A DNA stretch of 64,000 nt, from positions 15,566-79,565 of the forward strand of contig CAZYEJ010000002.1 of assembly GCA_964646435.1 (NCBI GenBank), read 5' to 3'. How positions within the stretch are numbered: the first letter of the stretch is position 1; each line of letters opens with the position of its first letter. A program made the position numbers and the translations under genes. This DNA comes from UBA3076 sp964646435. Its GTDB lineage: Bacteria > Desulfobacterota > Dissulfuribacteria > Dissulfuribacterales > UBA3076. The notes under the pieces were generated by a model. It made no database searches, was not told the DNA's origin, and worked only from the letters and a program-made list of their open reading frames with translations. Below, piece after piece: positions 42,448-52,190 of the stretch.

Positions 42448-42565
42448 CTGTCTATGGGTTCATAAGTTAAGAGGTTCAAGATCCACCGAAAATCTGAACG
42501 GTTACAAGGAAAGTCACTTTACAAGGACATAGTTAAAGATTATACACGAATCGGTCATTAAGTTC

Positions 42566-42642
42566 CCGCCCATGGCTCAACTGGATAGAGCAGCGGACTT
42601 CTAATCCGCAGGTCGCAGGTTCGAATCCTGCTGGGCGGACCA
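42566..42642 (+). tRNA. tRNA-Arg (anticodon TCT)
   Basis: Complete cloverleaf with encoded CCA: acceptor CCGCCCA/TGGGCGG, D arm GCTC...GAGC, anticodon stem GCGGA/TCCGC with loop CTTCTAA (anticodon TCT), T arm GCAGG TTCGAAT CCTGC, discriminator A. 77 nt. Confidence 0.97.
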
Positions 42643-42719
42643 GTAAAATCAATAAGTTATAGTTTAATGGAGAGGGTGACAAGCATAACGTTGTTGCCGG
42701 TCGTCTGAAATTCGGATAG

Positions 42720-42898
42720 AACAAGGCCCTCATCCTAAGTGACCGCGTTGTCATCATGTCTGCCAGGCCAACGACCTTCCACACCCCCGCAAGTTGGAAC
42801 TCCAGCCTACGGATCGCTATCTGGAACTCAAAAGAAAGGTCTGGTCCCTGGTTGAAGAGGAAGTCGTGAGCACTTTGGGAATCAGGAAAGGATGGTAG
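42720..42898 (+). pseudogene. Remnant of a nitrate/sulfonate-type ABC transporter ATPase gene
   Basis: Frame one reads KALILSDRVVIMSARPTTFH, matching the segment after the H-loop of COG1116 ATPases (EALxLSDRixVMSARPGRI). A frame change then gives LPHPRKLELQPTDRYLELKR and KVWSLVEEEV, the matching C-terminal segment, ending at TAG 42896-42898. Only the last quarter of the gene is left and it is frameshifted. It lies 80 bp downstream of tRNA-Arg, a place where foreign DNA often integrates. Confidence 0.75.
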
Positions 42899-42903
42899 AA
42901 TAT

Positions 42904-43242
42904 TCAAATAGCTGGTGCACTGTTAAACCCATGAATAAATCTATGAATACTATTTTTCTGCTTAGGCGTCATGTTCATAAACTGCAATCCCATACGATAC
43001 ATATGACCCTTTTTCCAAACCCATCGTACAATGCCTCCAATTTTGACTCGGGAATTTAATGGAAAAAATATGGTCAGTCTCGAGCTGGCGGGGAATTCCT
43101 GTAATGCCTCTATTCCAACACCACTCTTACTGATGTCTGTCAAAGATTCCACATAGAAACGCCGGCCGTCTGAAATCGTGACCAATGATTCAATTGGGAG
43201 TCGCTCATCCTGCCGTCGTTCAGAAGAAAATATTTCTTTCAT
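42904..43242 (-). CDS. PilZ domain protein
   Basis: 112 residues, essentially a single PilZ domain, the c-di-GMP receptor fold. The N-terminal basic motif is ERRQDERLPI (R-x3-R type) and the second motif is DISKSGVGI (D-x-S-x2-G). The C-terminal part GIVRWVWKKGHMYRMGLQF is the usual final strands. The target cannot be told. The start ATG 43242 is the first Met; the gene stands alone between the ABC relic and the dGTPase gene. Confidence 0.9.
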   Translation of the reverse strand: MKEIFSSERRQDERLPIESLVTISDGRRFYVESLTDISKSGVGIEALQEFPASSRLTIFFPLNSRVKIGGIVRWVWKKGHMYRMGLQFMNMTPKQKNSIHRFIHGFNSAPAI

Positions 43243-43345
43243 GTTGTTTTTATCGGAACTAATAAAAAAAACTTAAAAAAAATCCTCTGGGCCTCATGCA
43301 AAACTCATGAATTCTGTTCGAGGGCAAAGCGCGAGGAGGAAAAAA

Positions 43346-44536
43346 TCAACCACCCTGCACAGTGTCTGAAGAAGAAAATCTGGCAGGTAGAAGCTGCGGA
43401 ATCAGGACTGTTTTTCCCATCCTGAGAAAATATGCATCGGTCATGCCTGAGATAAAATCCCTCACAATGGTCTCATAAGACTGTCCCTGAGTGTAACTGT
43501 TATTCATCCCATCAAGATAATCCCTGAAAATAACAGACTCTTTTCTGTCCTTTTGCAGGTCATCCAAAAAGCGTTCAAACAGAATCCTGTAGAGGCCCTT
43601 GATCTTGGACGACTCGGTTTTGATCTTGGGATTCATATAGATGAACTCCATATTGAAGGCCTTTAGCTCTGCCAGGGCATTTACCACTTCATGACTGAAG
43701 GCTATCTCATCTCTATCCAGGCTGGATTTAATAAGATCCTCAACCAGACGGTAAACAATGGTCCCGTTTGTATCCCCCAATATCTTTCGGCAATGACCAG
43801 GGATCTGGTCCCTCCTCACCAGACAAAGCCTGATGGCGTCCTCAATATCCCTTCCCACATAGCTGATTACGTCGGCCATCCTGACCACACATCCTTCGAG
43901 GGTCATGGGCCGGAGGTCTGTCCGAGGAGAAGAGAGCTTTGCCCTTATCTCCTCATCGAGGATCTTAAAAGTCTTCCCTCTGTGAGGGCTGATTGACGAA
44001 CAGTGTATCTCCCCATCGTGGCACAGTATTCCATCAAATACCTGAAGACTGAGATTGCATCCCCTACCCTTTCGCTCAACTCTGCGCAGGAAATGAACTC
44101 CTTGGATACTATGAATAAACGGAGGAAGACCATATTCCATGCATAACTCAGTAAGATACCGTTCACCATCGTGACCAAAGGGAGGATGGCCAATGTCGTG
44201 CCCATAGGCGATGGCCTCAATAAGGTCCTCATTCAATCGGAGAAAACGGCCTATAGTCCTGCCTATCTTTGATACCAGTTGGACGTGCAGCACTCGATGA
44301 GTAATATGATCATTGGGGATAAGGGAAAAAACCTGGGTCTTGTCTATATACCTTGCATATGCCAGTGAATACAGAATTCTGTCTGCATCAACTGAAAACC
44401 ACTGCCTGTGGTCTGTAGCTAACCGTTCCTCCTCCCTCTCCCGGACAGCATCAACACTGAGGGTCGCAAAAGGAGAAAGGCCTTTTTTCTCGTCTTTTTC
44501 CAGACGAATCCTTTCATCCATGAGGTTTATTGTCAT
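43346..44536 (-). CDS. Deoxyguanosinetriphosphate triphosphohydrolase-like HD protein
   Basis: An HD-domain dNTP triphosphohydrolase, which removes triphosphate from deoxynucleotides. Metal ligands are in THRVLHVQLV (first His) and AYGHDIGHPPFGHDGE (HD motif), with VVRMADVISYVGRDIEDA as the last Asp motif. 396 residues, close to the short dGTPase-like class. ATG 44536 is preceded by GGAGGAG about 8 nt upstream. It diverges from clpB. Confidence 0.92.
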   Translation of the reverse strand: MTINLMDERIRLEKDEKKGLSPFATLSVDAVREREEERLATDHRQWFSVDADRILYSLAYARYIDKTQVFSLIPNDHITHRVLHVQLVSKIGRTIGRFLRLNEDLIEAIAYGHDIGHPPFGHDGERYLTELCMEYGLPPFIHSIQGVHFLRRVERKGRGCNLSLQVFDGILCHDGEIHCSSISPHRGKTFKILDEEIRAKLSSPRTDLRPMTLEGCVVRMADVISYVGRDIEDAIRLCLVRRDQIPGHCRKILGDTNGTIVYRLVEDLIKSSLDRDEIAFSHEVVNALAELKAFNMEFIYMNPKIKTESSKIKGLYRILFERFLDDLQKDRKESVIFRDYLDGMNNSYTQGQSYETIVRDFISGMTDAYFLRMGKTVLIPQLLPARFSSSDTVQGG

Positions 44537-44626
44537 AGACTCAACTCCTCCGGAATATTGATTAATTTGCTCACTAGTTCAATATTCTACATATGATTTA
44601 ACAAAACAATTGTTATTCTGTGTCTA

Positions 44627-44655
44627 TTGACACCATAGTCCCCCATTCTTATTTT
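44627..44655 (+). promoter_or_regulatory. Putative clpB promoter
   Basis: TTGACA (44627-44632), 17-nt spacer, TATTTT (44650-44655), about 65 bp before the clpB ATG. It resembles a sigma-70 rather than a heat-shock sigma promoter; I see no CIRCE element. Confidence 0.5.
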
Positions 44656-44720
44656 GCCTTGGAATAGAAAGTAACTTCTCAACACATTTAAGTCATCGAA
44701 TTTTAAGGAATTATAAAATT

Positions 44721-47306
44721 ATGCAACTTGAAAAATTCACAATGAAATCACAAGAGGCCCTGCAAGGGGCACAGAGCTTGGCCCAAAGCAAAGGGCATCA
44801 GCAAATCGAGCCCGAACATCTGCTTAAGACACTGCTGAGCCAACCTAAGGGAATTGTAGCATCGGTCCTGAAAAAAATGGGGGTTGAAATCCAGGCCATT
44901 GAAGCCGAAGTAGATGAAGCTGTAAACAATCTTCCCCAGGTGAGCGGAGCGGGTCTGCAGGTCTATATGTCGTCCACGCTAAATCAGATACTGGAAAAGG
45001 CATTCGCCATTGCGGATAAAATGAAGGATGAGTATGTCAGCCAGGAACACCTACTTCTGGCCATCCTCGACGCATCCCATACAAAGGCCGGTCAGGCGTT
45101 GACAGGTCATGGAGTCAACAAGGATACCTTCCTGCAGGCCCTGGTATCCATAAGGGGTAGCCAGAGGATAACCGATCCTAACCCTGAGGAAAAGTATCAA
45201 GCACTTGAAAAATATGGAAGAGACCTCACCTCTTTTGCAAGATCAGGGAAGCTGGACCCGGTAATAGGTCGTGACGATGAAATTCGCAGGATCATGCAGG
45301 TACTGTCTAGAAGGACCAAGAATAACCCAGTCCTCATAGGTGAACCAGGGGTTGGTAAGACTGCGATAGTAGAGGGTCTGGCCCAACGAATAGTCTCCGG
45401 CGATATTCCTGAGACACTGAGGGACCGGCGCATTATTGCCCTGGATATGGGGGCCTTGATCGCAGGGGCCAAGTTCCGGGGTGAATTTGAAGAACGGCTG
45501 AAGGCAGTCCTCAAGGAAGTAGCAGAACGGCAGGGCGAGGTCATCTTGTTCATAGACGAAATCCACACCATGGTGGGCGCCGGAGCGGCCCAGGGATCCA
45601 TGGATGCCTCGAATATGCTGAAACCTGCCCTTGCCAGGGGAGAGCTCCACTGCATCGGTGCCACCACAATAGACGAATACCGCAAGTACATTGAAAAGGA
45701 TACTGCGCTCGAAAGACGCTTTCAGCCAGTGATGGTGAATGAGTCCAGTGTTGAGGACACCATTGCCATACTCCGCGGGCTAAAAGAAAAATACGAGGTG
45801 CACCACGGAGTACGGATAAAGGATTCATCTATAATTGCAGCATCAACGCTGTCTCAGCGCTACATCACGGATCGCTTTCTCCCGGACAAGGCCATTGATC
45901 TTATAGACGAGTCGGCAGCAAAGCTGAGAATCGAAATAGATAGCCTTCCAGCGGACATTGACGAATTAGAGCGCCGGAGCATGCAGCTTGAGATAGAACA
46001 AGAGGCCCTGAAAAAGGAAACTGATCCGGCATCCATAGAAAGATTAGAGAAAATCAAACAGGATCTTGCCGACCTCAGAGAGCAGAGCGATTTGCTCAAG
46101 GCCCGCTGGCAGCAAGAAAAGGGAATTATTCAAAAAATCCGTGATATCAAGGAACGTATAGACCAGCTCAGGATCGACGCAGAAAGATTCCAGCGTGAGG
46201 GTGACCTGAACAAAGTGGCTGAGATCCTCTACGGAGAGGTCCCAAAACTTGAAAAGGAGCTGAAAGAGGAACAGTCCCGGATAAAAAAGCTTCAGAAGGA
46301 TGGCACCAGTATGCTCAAAGAGGAGGTGGACGCTGACGACATTGCGGACATCATATCCAAGTGGACAGGAATACCGGTCAGCAAACTTCTTGAGGGAGAA
46401 AAGGAAAAGCTGGTCCACATGGAAAATCGCCTGAGCCAACGGATTATTGGCCAGGAAAAGGCCATACAGGCGGTATCAAATGCAGTCCGCAGGGCCAGGG
46501 CCGGTCTGCAGGACCGTGCGCGGCCTATTGGTTCCTTTATTTTTCTCGGACCCACAGGTGTTGGAAAAACAGAGCTGGCCAGGACCCTGGCTGAATTCAT
46601 GTTCGATACTGAGCAGGCCATAATTCGTATGGACATGAGCGAATACATGGAAAGACACTCCGTCGCCAGGTTAATCGGTGCGCCTCCGGGCTATGTGGGA
46701 TATGAAGAAGGGGGCTATCTCACAGAGGCCGTGCGGCGCAAACCCTATTCTGTTATTCTTTTTGACGAAATAGAAAAGGCCCATCCGGACGTATTTAACA
46801 TACTGCTCCAGATCCTGGACGATGGAAGGCTTACTGACGGCAAGGGTCGTACTGTGAACTTCCGCAACACCATAATTATCATGACTTCCAACATAGGTAC
46901 TGACCTGATTCAGGAAATCAAGGACCCGGAGGAGATAGAGCACAGGATGATGGACGCCCTTCGTCTCAGCTTCAAACCCGAGTTCCTAAACCGTGTGGAC
47001 GACGTGATCATTTTTCACTCACTCAGCAAGGAACACCTGCAAAGTATTGTAGACATCCAGCTCAGCTATCTCAAGGACCGTCTGCAGGAGCATAATTACG
47101 AAATTGACGTAAGCAAAAGGGCAAAGGCATGGATAGCTGACGTAGGTTATGATCTTACATACGGGGCACGTCCTCTTAAGAGGGCCATTCAGCGCTACAT
47201 TGAGAATCCTCTGGCCCTTAAAATCCTTGAGGGGACCTTCAAAGAGGGAGACGATATCCTGATAGAAATGGACGAAAATGGCCATGTGTCATTCCGAAAA
47301 AAATAA
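44721..47306 (+). CDS. clpB: ATP-dependent disaggregase ClpB
   Basis: Hexameric AAA+ chaperone that dissolves protein aggregates with DnaK. 861 residues: Clp N domain repeats (about 1-145), first AAA module with GEPGVGKTAIVEGLA and VILFIDEIHTMVGAG, a middle coiled-coil domain (about 405-525), second AAA module with GPTGVGKTELARTL and SVILFDEIEKAHPDVFN, then the C-terminal D2-small domain. No ClpP-binding loop is expected in this family. It has a standard length and no defects. Confidence 0.98.
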   Translation: MQLEKFTMKSQEALQGAQSLAQSKGHQQIEPEHLLKTLLSQPKGIVASVLKKMGVEIQAIEAEVDEAVNNLPQVSGAGLQVYMSSTLNQILEKAFAIADKMKDEYVSQEHLLLAILDASHTKAGQALTGHGVNKDTFLQALVSIRGSQRITDPNPEEKYQALEKYGRDLTSFARSGKLDPVIGRDDEIRRIMQVLSRRTKNNPVLIGEPGVGKTAIVEGLAQRIVSGDIPETLRDRRIIALDMGALIAGAKFRGEFEERLKAVLKEVAERQGEVILFIDEIHTMVGAGAAQGSMDASNMLKPALARGELHCIGATTIDEYRKYIEKDTALERRFQPVMVNESSVEDTIAILRGLKEKYEVHHGVRIKDSSIIAASTLSQRYITDRFLPDKAIDLIDESAAKLRIEIDSLPADIDELERRSMQLEIEQEALKKETDPASIERLEKIKQDLADLREQSDLLKARWQQEKGIIQKIRDIKERIDQLRIDAERFQREGDLNKVAEILYGEVPKLEKELKEEQSRIKKLQKDGTSMLKEEVDADDIADIISKWTGIPVSKLLEGEKEKLVHMENRLSQRIIGQEKAIQAVSNAVRRARAGLQDRARPIGSFIFLGPTGVGKTELARTLAEFMFDTEQAIIRMDMSEYMERHSVARLIGAPPGYVGYEEGGYLTEAVRRKPYSVILFDEIEKAHPDVFNILLQILDDGRLTDGKGRTVNFRNTIIIMTSNIGTDLIQEIKDPEEIEHRMMDALRLSFKPEFLNRVDDVIIFHSLSKEHLQSIVDIQLSYLKDRLQEHNYEIDVSKRAKAWIADVGYDLTYGARPLKRAIQRYIENPLALKILEGTFKEGDDILIEMDENGHVSFRKK

Positions 47307-47747
47307 GGGTCAGGGGTTATAAGTGCTAAGTTATTTTTTCATCGGATGGACTAATGAACATCGAACGTCCAACATCGAATGCTGAATGGGGGAAAATGAA
47401 GAAACGGACTTATGGCTGGAAGAAAGGCTGCTTGAGTATACAGAAATAGCCGTTGAATGTTGGGTATCGGATATTTGTTTTTCACTCGACGTTGGACGTT
47501 CGATGTTCGACGTTTATCTTTCAAAATAATTCCATACGGCATAGATATAACACATGTGAACGCCCACAGAAAAAAGATCTGCAGAATTTTTGCTTTTGGA
47601 TTAGTGCAAAAACGTTCGTTTCTGTTATAGTGGCCTTGATTTGTTGAATAACAATTTAAACGGCCTTGTCTTTCTCCGGCCAATGTGCGATTATTTGTAG
47701 CAATACCCCAATTCATAGATAAAAAACTTGGGAAAGGATGATGAATT
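47307..47747. other. Gene-free stretch holding an inverted-repeat insertion
   Basis: Between clpB and the small HTH gene. No gene is supported. The central part is a 156-bp inverted-repeat element (47363-47518). The last 60 bp are the leader of the HTH gene. Confidence 0.6.
47348..47560. repeat. Dispersed repeat carrying a 156-bp inverted-repeat insertion
   Basis: Flanks GGACTAATGAACATC (47348-47362) and TTTCAAAATAATTCCATACG and on (from 47519) are contiguous in the copy at 53911-53956. Between them lies an insert whose arms GAACATCGAACGTCCAAC (47356-47373) and GTTGGACGTTCGATGTTC (47491-47508) are perfect 18-nt inverted repeats. ATC occurs at both borders as a possible 3-bp target duplication. 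Confidence 0.85.
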
Positions 47748-47981
47748 ATGACGAGAACTAAAAGCAGGCCTTATACAGTAGATGATGTACGCCAAATCTA
47801 CAAGAACTACACAAGCATGACCGCGGCTGAAATCGCAGACGAACTCGGTATCAGCAAAGCTCAGGTCTCGAAAATCGTTACAGAGCTTCGAAGGCATGGA
47901 GTTGATCTACCAAAGAAAAAACGTGAAAATCCTGTTGAGATTTTTATCCGGGAGGAGCCCGGCCTTAAACTCAAATCTTAA
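47748..47981 (+). CDS. Small helix-turn-helix protein
   Basis: 77 residues with a clear HTH (MTAAEIADELGISKAQVSKI, about residues 24-43) and a basic N terminus (MTRTKSRPYTVDDVRQIY). ATG 47748 has GGAAAGGA about 9 nt upstream. This looks like a compact DNA-binding regulator of the AsnC/GntR-like HTH type without an effector domain; the regulated gene is not evident. It lies alone between a repeat stretch and the convergent GAF kinase gene. Confidence 0.75.
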   Translation: MTRTKSRPYTVDDVRQIYKNYTSMTAAEIADELGISKAQVSKIVTELRRHGVDLPKKKRENPVEIFIREEPGLKLKS

Positions 47982-48021
47982 TACATACTGATAATTGAGG
48001 GATTGAGGTGCTTTTTTGATT

Positions 48022-49869
48022 CTAATCCCTCAATTCCTCAATTCCTAAATTTTTACTCTCAGTGCCTTTCTGCTGGAAAAGCGGGAGCTTGACAATGACT
48101 ATGGTCTGGCCGTCCTCGGTCCGGATATCGATCTTTCCGTGGTTACCTTGCACAAACCGATAAATGATGTTTAAGCCACGGCCACTTACTTCACCTTTTT
48201 TGACCTGATCAATTTTTTCCTCTGGTATCTCTCCTGTATTTTTAATCTCGATACAGGCCAGGGTCTCCTCTATATAGCAGTGCATAGACAGAGCGCCTCC
48301 CTGTTTCGGGATGGCATTGACAGCGTTGTTCATAAGATTATCCAGTACTCGTTCCAGACCAAACCGCGAACAATAGACTAATATCTCTGCTTCAATTTCC
48401 AGAGGCTCTATCCTGATGTATTTGCGCCATGATTGCCGAATGGCTTCCTCGTTGAGGCGGAACCGCTCTCCGGCGATCTCACCAAGATCCAGAACTTCTT
48501 CCCGGCCCTCCAATCTCATGGCCATGGCCATATCCTGCATACGGACCGTCTCCTTAAAGATGATGTCCAGGTATGTGACCAGCTTGTTCCGTATCCCCTC
48601 AAGGTTTTCTGATTCCATTAGATTCCTGGCTCTGGAAGCAAATCCTGTGATGGCAATCGCCGGATTTTTGAAATCGTGCAGGATGTCGTCCAAGAGCTCT
48701 AACCGCAAGGCCTTCATGACTTCTTTTCCAAAAAAAGTCAGCAAATCAATCTCTTCATTCATAAAGGACGACTTCTGTTCCGTAGCATAAAAAGCCATCA
48801 GATAACGAGTGATCCCGTTGACCTTGAGAGGGATTATCAGGATGGAATAAATGTGATGCTTCTCAACAAATTCCCGCATACCTGAGCTGGTAAACCGACT
48901 TTTTTCAGGATCTTTGATCAATAGATAGGCGGGATCGATCCGCTCAAACGGCCGATCTCCGTATTCCGGCGCCCCGTAGATCGCGGTTTGGAAGTACGGG
49001 TGATGGCTCACTGTAAAGGTGTAGCCCAACTGGTGATACGTTTTGTCCAGGGGATACCCTGCCTCAACACGAATCAACTTCTGGTCCTTGGACACTGAAA
49101 ACAGAGAACAGCTCTTGACCTGCAGATATGGCTCAAGCTTGGGGATCAGGTCCATGAACAGGTCCTTCAACTTGATCCCTTCCCGGTTACTCAACTTAAT
49201 AAAAATCCTGTCTACTATCTTCTCCTTGTGCGCATTCAGCCTCTGTAAGGCCAGGATCTTCCTTTTGGCCAGGACATAGCTTACGCGGCGGGCCAGGAGC
49301 TCGGCATGAATGATCTCAAATGGATCAAACTCCCGGTTATCCTCCTTGTAATAAATTTGAAGGGAGCCGAGAACGTCTCTTTCCGAACCTGAAAACTTTG
49401 GAATTTGAAGAGGGACCGCCAAGCAGGAATGAAATCCTTTATCTTTCACGATGCTTTTAATCTTAAAGTACGGATCTTCAGGGAGGCTCGATATAGCGAT
49501 GCTTCTGTTTTCCCGGACCACCCGTCCCGAGATGGAATCCTTAGAAGGGATGGCAATTTTACATTCAGCCTCAGAAATTTGATATGTGCCGAGGCAGGTC
49601 ATGCTCAGGGATTTGGGATCAAAAAGCCTTATGGATGCAGCTTCGGCCTTAAGAATATTTGCGATTTTTTCCGCGGCAATCTCAAGGATCTTTTTTTCTT
49701 TAAGCCCGGAATCAATCTCAATAATTTCTTCAACATCGCGGATAATGCCGGAGAGGACTCCAACCAGATACTCCTGCTCGATAGAACGGGCCAGATCCAG
49801 ACGCTCTGAATGAGTCAGATGCTGTAGCGATGGACGGCTTTTGAGAAATTCGAAAAATTTTTCTTTCAT
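48022..49869 (-). CDS. GAF-domain sensor histidine kinase
   Basis: A soluble 615-residue kinase without membrane spans. Two GAF-like domains (about residues 55-205 and 225-395) are followed by an unusual H box, DILHDFKNPAIAITGFA (about 405), and a HATPase_c domain with N box LDNLMNNAVNAIPKQGG and a weak G box GEVSGRGLNIIYRFV. The signal is probably small-molecule or redox, but cannot be told. ATG 49869 is the first Met. No response regulator is adjacent on this strand; the hybrid kinase at 50045 is divergent and might share signalling. Confidence 0.88.
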   Translation of the reverse strand: MKEKFFEFLKSRPSLQHLTHSERLDLARSIEQEYLVGVLSGIIRDVEEIIEIDSGLKEKKILEIAAEKIANILKAEAASIRLFDPKSLSMTCLGTYQISEAECKIAIPSKDSISGRVVRENRSIAISSLPEDPYFKIKSIVKDKGFHSCLAVPLQIPKFSGSERDVLGSLQIYYKEDNREFDPFEIIHAELLARRVSYVLAKRKILALQRLNAHKEKIVDRIFIKLSNREGIKLKDLFMDLIPKLEPYLQVKSCSLFSVSKDQKLIRVEAGYPLDKTYHQLGYTFTVSHHPYFQTAIYGAPEYGDRPFERIDPAYLLIKDPEKSRFTSSGMREFVEKHHIYSILIIPLKVNGITRYLMAFYATEQKSSFMNEEIDLLTFFGKEVMKALRLELLDDILHDFKNPAIAITGFASRARNLMESENLEGIRNKLVTYLDIIFKETVRMQDMAMAMRLEGREEVLDLGEIAGERFRLNEEAIRQSWRKYIRIEPLEIEAEILVYCSRFGLERVLDNLMNNAVNAIPKQGGALSMHCYIEETLACIEIKNTGEIPEEKIDQVKKGEVSGRGLNIIYRFVQGNHGKIDIRTEDGQTIVIVKLPLFQQKGTESKNLGIEELRD

Positions 49870-50044
49870 ATAGCTATTATCGGAATAAAATTAGTGACAA
49901 TATAGTTTCTATAAATAATAATCTAACAACCAAATTATAGAAATCAACTCTCCATGCAGATGTATAAAAAATAGCTCTTTGCAGTCCGGACATAATTAGA
50001 CTGGGCAATGAATGCCCGATTAAAAAACAAATGGCCTATGGAAG

Positions 50045-52180
50045 ATGAAGTCTGAATCCACCATGGAGCAAAATATCGAACATCCTGGGGATGATTCACT
50101 CAGTCTGCCCAGACAAGAGACAGATGAAATACAGGCCATGCGGATAATTCTCCGCATGGCGGAAGCTGTAAGCCGGTGTATCTCTCAAGAGAAAACCTGT
50201 AAATGCGCCATAGACATACTCATCGAAGACACGGATTTTGAGAACGCCTCAATTCTTCTCTACGACACAAAAAAAGATTGCTTGAGGCTAACGGCGGCCA
50301 AAGGTTTTTCTGAAATCCTGAAAATCCCTCATAAGCAATCCTATCGCAACAACCTGGTATTTGAACGAGACGAGGGTATAGCATGGAAGGTTTTTGGATC
50401 GCAGACCCCTGAGTTCATAGAGAACAGCGCAAAGGAATCAATCCCTGTTAAACCCGGTTCGAAAGTCCAGCCTTGCAGTCTGGCCTGCCTGCCTCTATGG
50501 TCCATTGGTGTTCTCAACCTCAGCTCATCGGCTCCAAGGACTTTTTCTCCTTATAAAAGGCGTGATCTGGTAATTCTTTCCAACGTAATCGGTCGCCTTC
50601 TCCAGACAACAGAGCTTCATGAAAAATTTTATGCCAGCCACCTGCACCTTCAACAGCTAGTTGAAGCCAAAAACAGCGAACTTCATCATGTCAAAAAGGA
50701 ACTTAATGGCGCCATGGCATATATGGAATCGGTCATTGAAAATGCCCCACAGGGTATTTGTCTCTTAGATTCCGACGGTAATATGCAGCACGCAAATTCA
50801 AGTTTTCTTTCGATTGCAGGGTGTTCTCTTGAATATATAGCAGGTCATTCTCCAGCGAAATTATTTCAAGATAAAACCGATTATGCCAATTTGAGTAATT
50901 TGCTGCTGACCAGAGGTCTTGCCAGACTTATTGACATAGACCTTTTGCGTCCGGATGAAACCACTGTACCTACCGACATCTTCCTGCACCCGTTAAGAGA
51001 CCCCGAAGGCCAAAATCAGGGAAGCATGCTGGTGATCCATGACCTTACGGATCAAAAAATCGCTACGGAAAAATTGATTTATATTGAAAAACTAAGGGCT
51101 CTAGGTTCCATGGCTGGCGGAATAGCCCATGACTTCAATAACCTCCTTACTACAATCCTTGGCAATGCACAGCTCCTGGCCATGGAAATAAAGGACCAAG
51201 GGGCTCTGCGCAAGGTCAGGAACATAGAGACTGCTGTTAATGACGGGGCATTCACAGTCCGCAGACTGCAAACATTTACAGGTTTTAGTCAAAAACTTAA
51301 AAATAGGGGTCAAGCCTCAAACGTGAGTGAAGTGGTCAAAGATGCGATAGAGTTGACAAGACCAAAGTGGAAAGATGAAAGTGAGAAAAATGGTATTTTC
51401 ATCAACACAAAGCTTGATCTCCATGACACAAGGCCTGTCTCAATGCATCCGGCGGAATTGCGAGAAATTTTAACAAACCTGATTTTTAACGCAGTAGATG
51501 CCATGCCCGAAGGTGGTATTATAACCATGCGATCCCACGAAAAGGATTCCAAAGTAGTGCTGAAAATTGAAGATAACGGAATCGGCATATCTAAAGATAT
51601 TAAAAAAAGGGTCTTTGATCCTTATTTTACCACTAAGGATATTGGTAACTCCGGTCTGGGGCTCAGCGTTTCATTCGGGTTAATAGTACAAGCAAAAGGT
51701 ACGATCAGTGTTGACAGCAAGGAGGGTAAAGGCACCACTTTCAAAATTGTTTTGCCCATTTCCGGAACGCAAGAGGTAAGCGTAGCTCCAACTGCAGAGA
51801 GCCCGGAAACGCAACCCCTGAAAATCCTTGCTGTTGATGACGAAAAGCAAATAGTGGATTTGTTGTCAATAATGCTTGACGGCTTAGGGCACAAGATAAT
51901 AGGAGTATCAGATGGACAACAGGCCCTGAACTTTCTGGATAAAGAAGATTTTGATCTTGTAATTACAGACCTGGATATGCCTGGGATAAGTGGCTTGGAT
52001 GTTGCGACAAAGGCAAAAAGCAAAAGAGCCGGTCTGCCGGTTATCCTGGTTACCGGATGGAGCGCGGAATACGAATCAAAAGACCTGACAGGAGTCGGTA
52101 TTGATGCTGTTTTGAGCAAACCCTTCAGGCTTGATGAGCTCAAGAATATCATCTCAGAGCAATGCGCAGAAAAAAATTAG
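50045..52180 (+). CDS. Hybrid sensor histidine kinase/response regulator (GAF-PAS-HisKA-HATPase-REC)
   Basis: 711 residues, cytosolic. A GAF domain (about 30-195), a short coiled coil, a PAS domain (about 230-345: VIENAPQGICLLDSDGNMQ), HisKA with GGIAHDFNNLLTTILGNA, HATPase_c with NLIFNAVDAMPEGG and GLGLSVSFGLI, and a C-terminal receiver domain (about 595-711) with VDDEKQ, the phosphoacceptor region LVITDLDMPG and LSKPF. The REC domain suggests an intramolecular phosphorelay with an unknown output. It is divergent from the GAF kinase and runs into a DUF72 gene 10 bp later. Confidence 0.93.
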   Translation: MKSESTMEQNIEHPGDDSLSLPRQETDEIQAMRIILRMAEAVSRCISQEKTCKCAIDILIEDTDFENASILLYDTKKDCLRLTAAKGFSEILKIPHKQSYRNNLVFERDEGIAWKVFGSQTPEFIENSAKESIPVKPGSKVQPCSLACLPLWSIGVLNLSSSAPRTFSPYKRRDLVILSNVIGRLLQTTELHEKFYASHLHLQQLVEAKNSELHHVKKELNGAMAYMESVIENAPQGICLLDSDGNMQHANSSFLSIAGCSLEYIAGHSPAKLFQDKTDYANLSNLLLTRGLARLIDIDLLRPDETTVPTDIFLHPLRDPEGQNQGSMLVIHDLTDQKIATEKLIYIEKLRALGSMAGGIAHDFNNLLTTILGNAQLLAMEIKDQGALRKVRNIETAVNDGAFTVRRLQTFTGFSQKLKNRGQASNVSEVVKDAIELTRPKWKDESEKNGIFINTKLDLHDTRPVSMHPAELREILTNLIFNAVDAMPEGGIITMRSHEKDSKVVLKIEDNGIGISKDIKKRVFDPYFTTKDIGNSGLGLSVSFGLIVQAKGTISVDSKEGKGTTFKIVLPISGTQEVSVAPTAESPETQPLKILAVDDEKQIVDLLSIMLDGLGHKIIGVSDGQQALNFLDKEDFDLVITDLDMPGISGLDVATKAKSKRAGLPVILVTGWSAEYESKDLTGVGIDAVLSKPFRLDELKNIISEQCAEKN

Positions 52181-52190
52181 TCCTGTGACT

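Noticed and set aside
42533..42907. 124-codon minus-strand frame with RPAGFEPATCGLEVRCS
   Set aside because: The text is the well-known translation of a tRNA gene on the opposite strand, here tRNA-Arg; not a protein.
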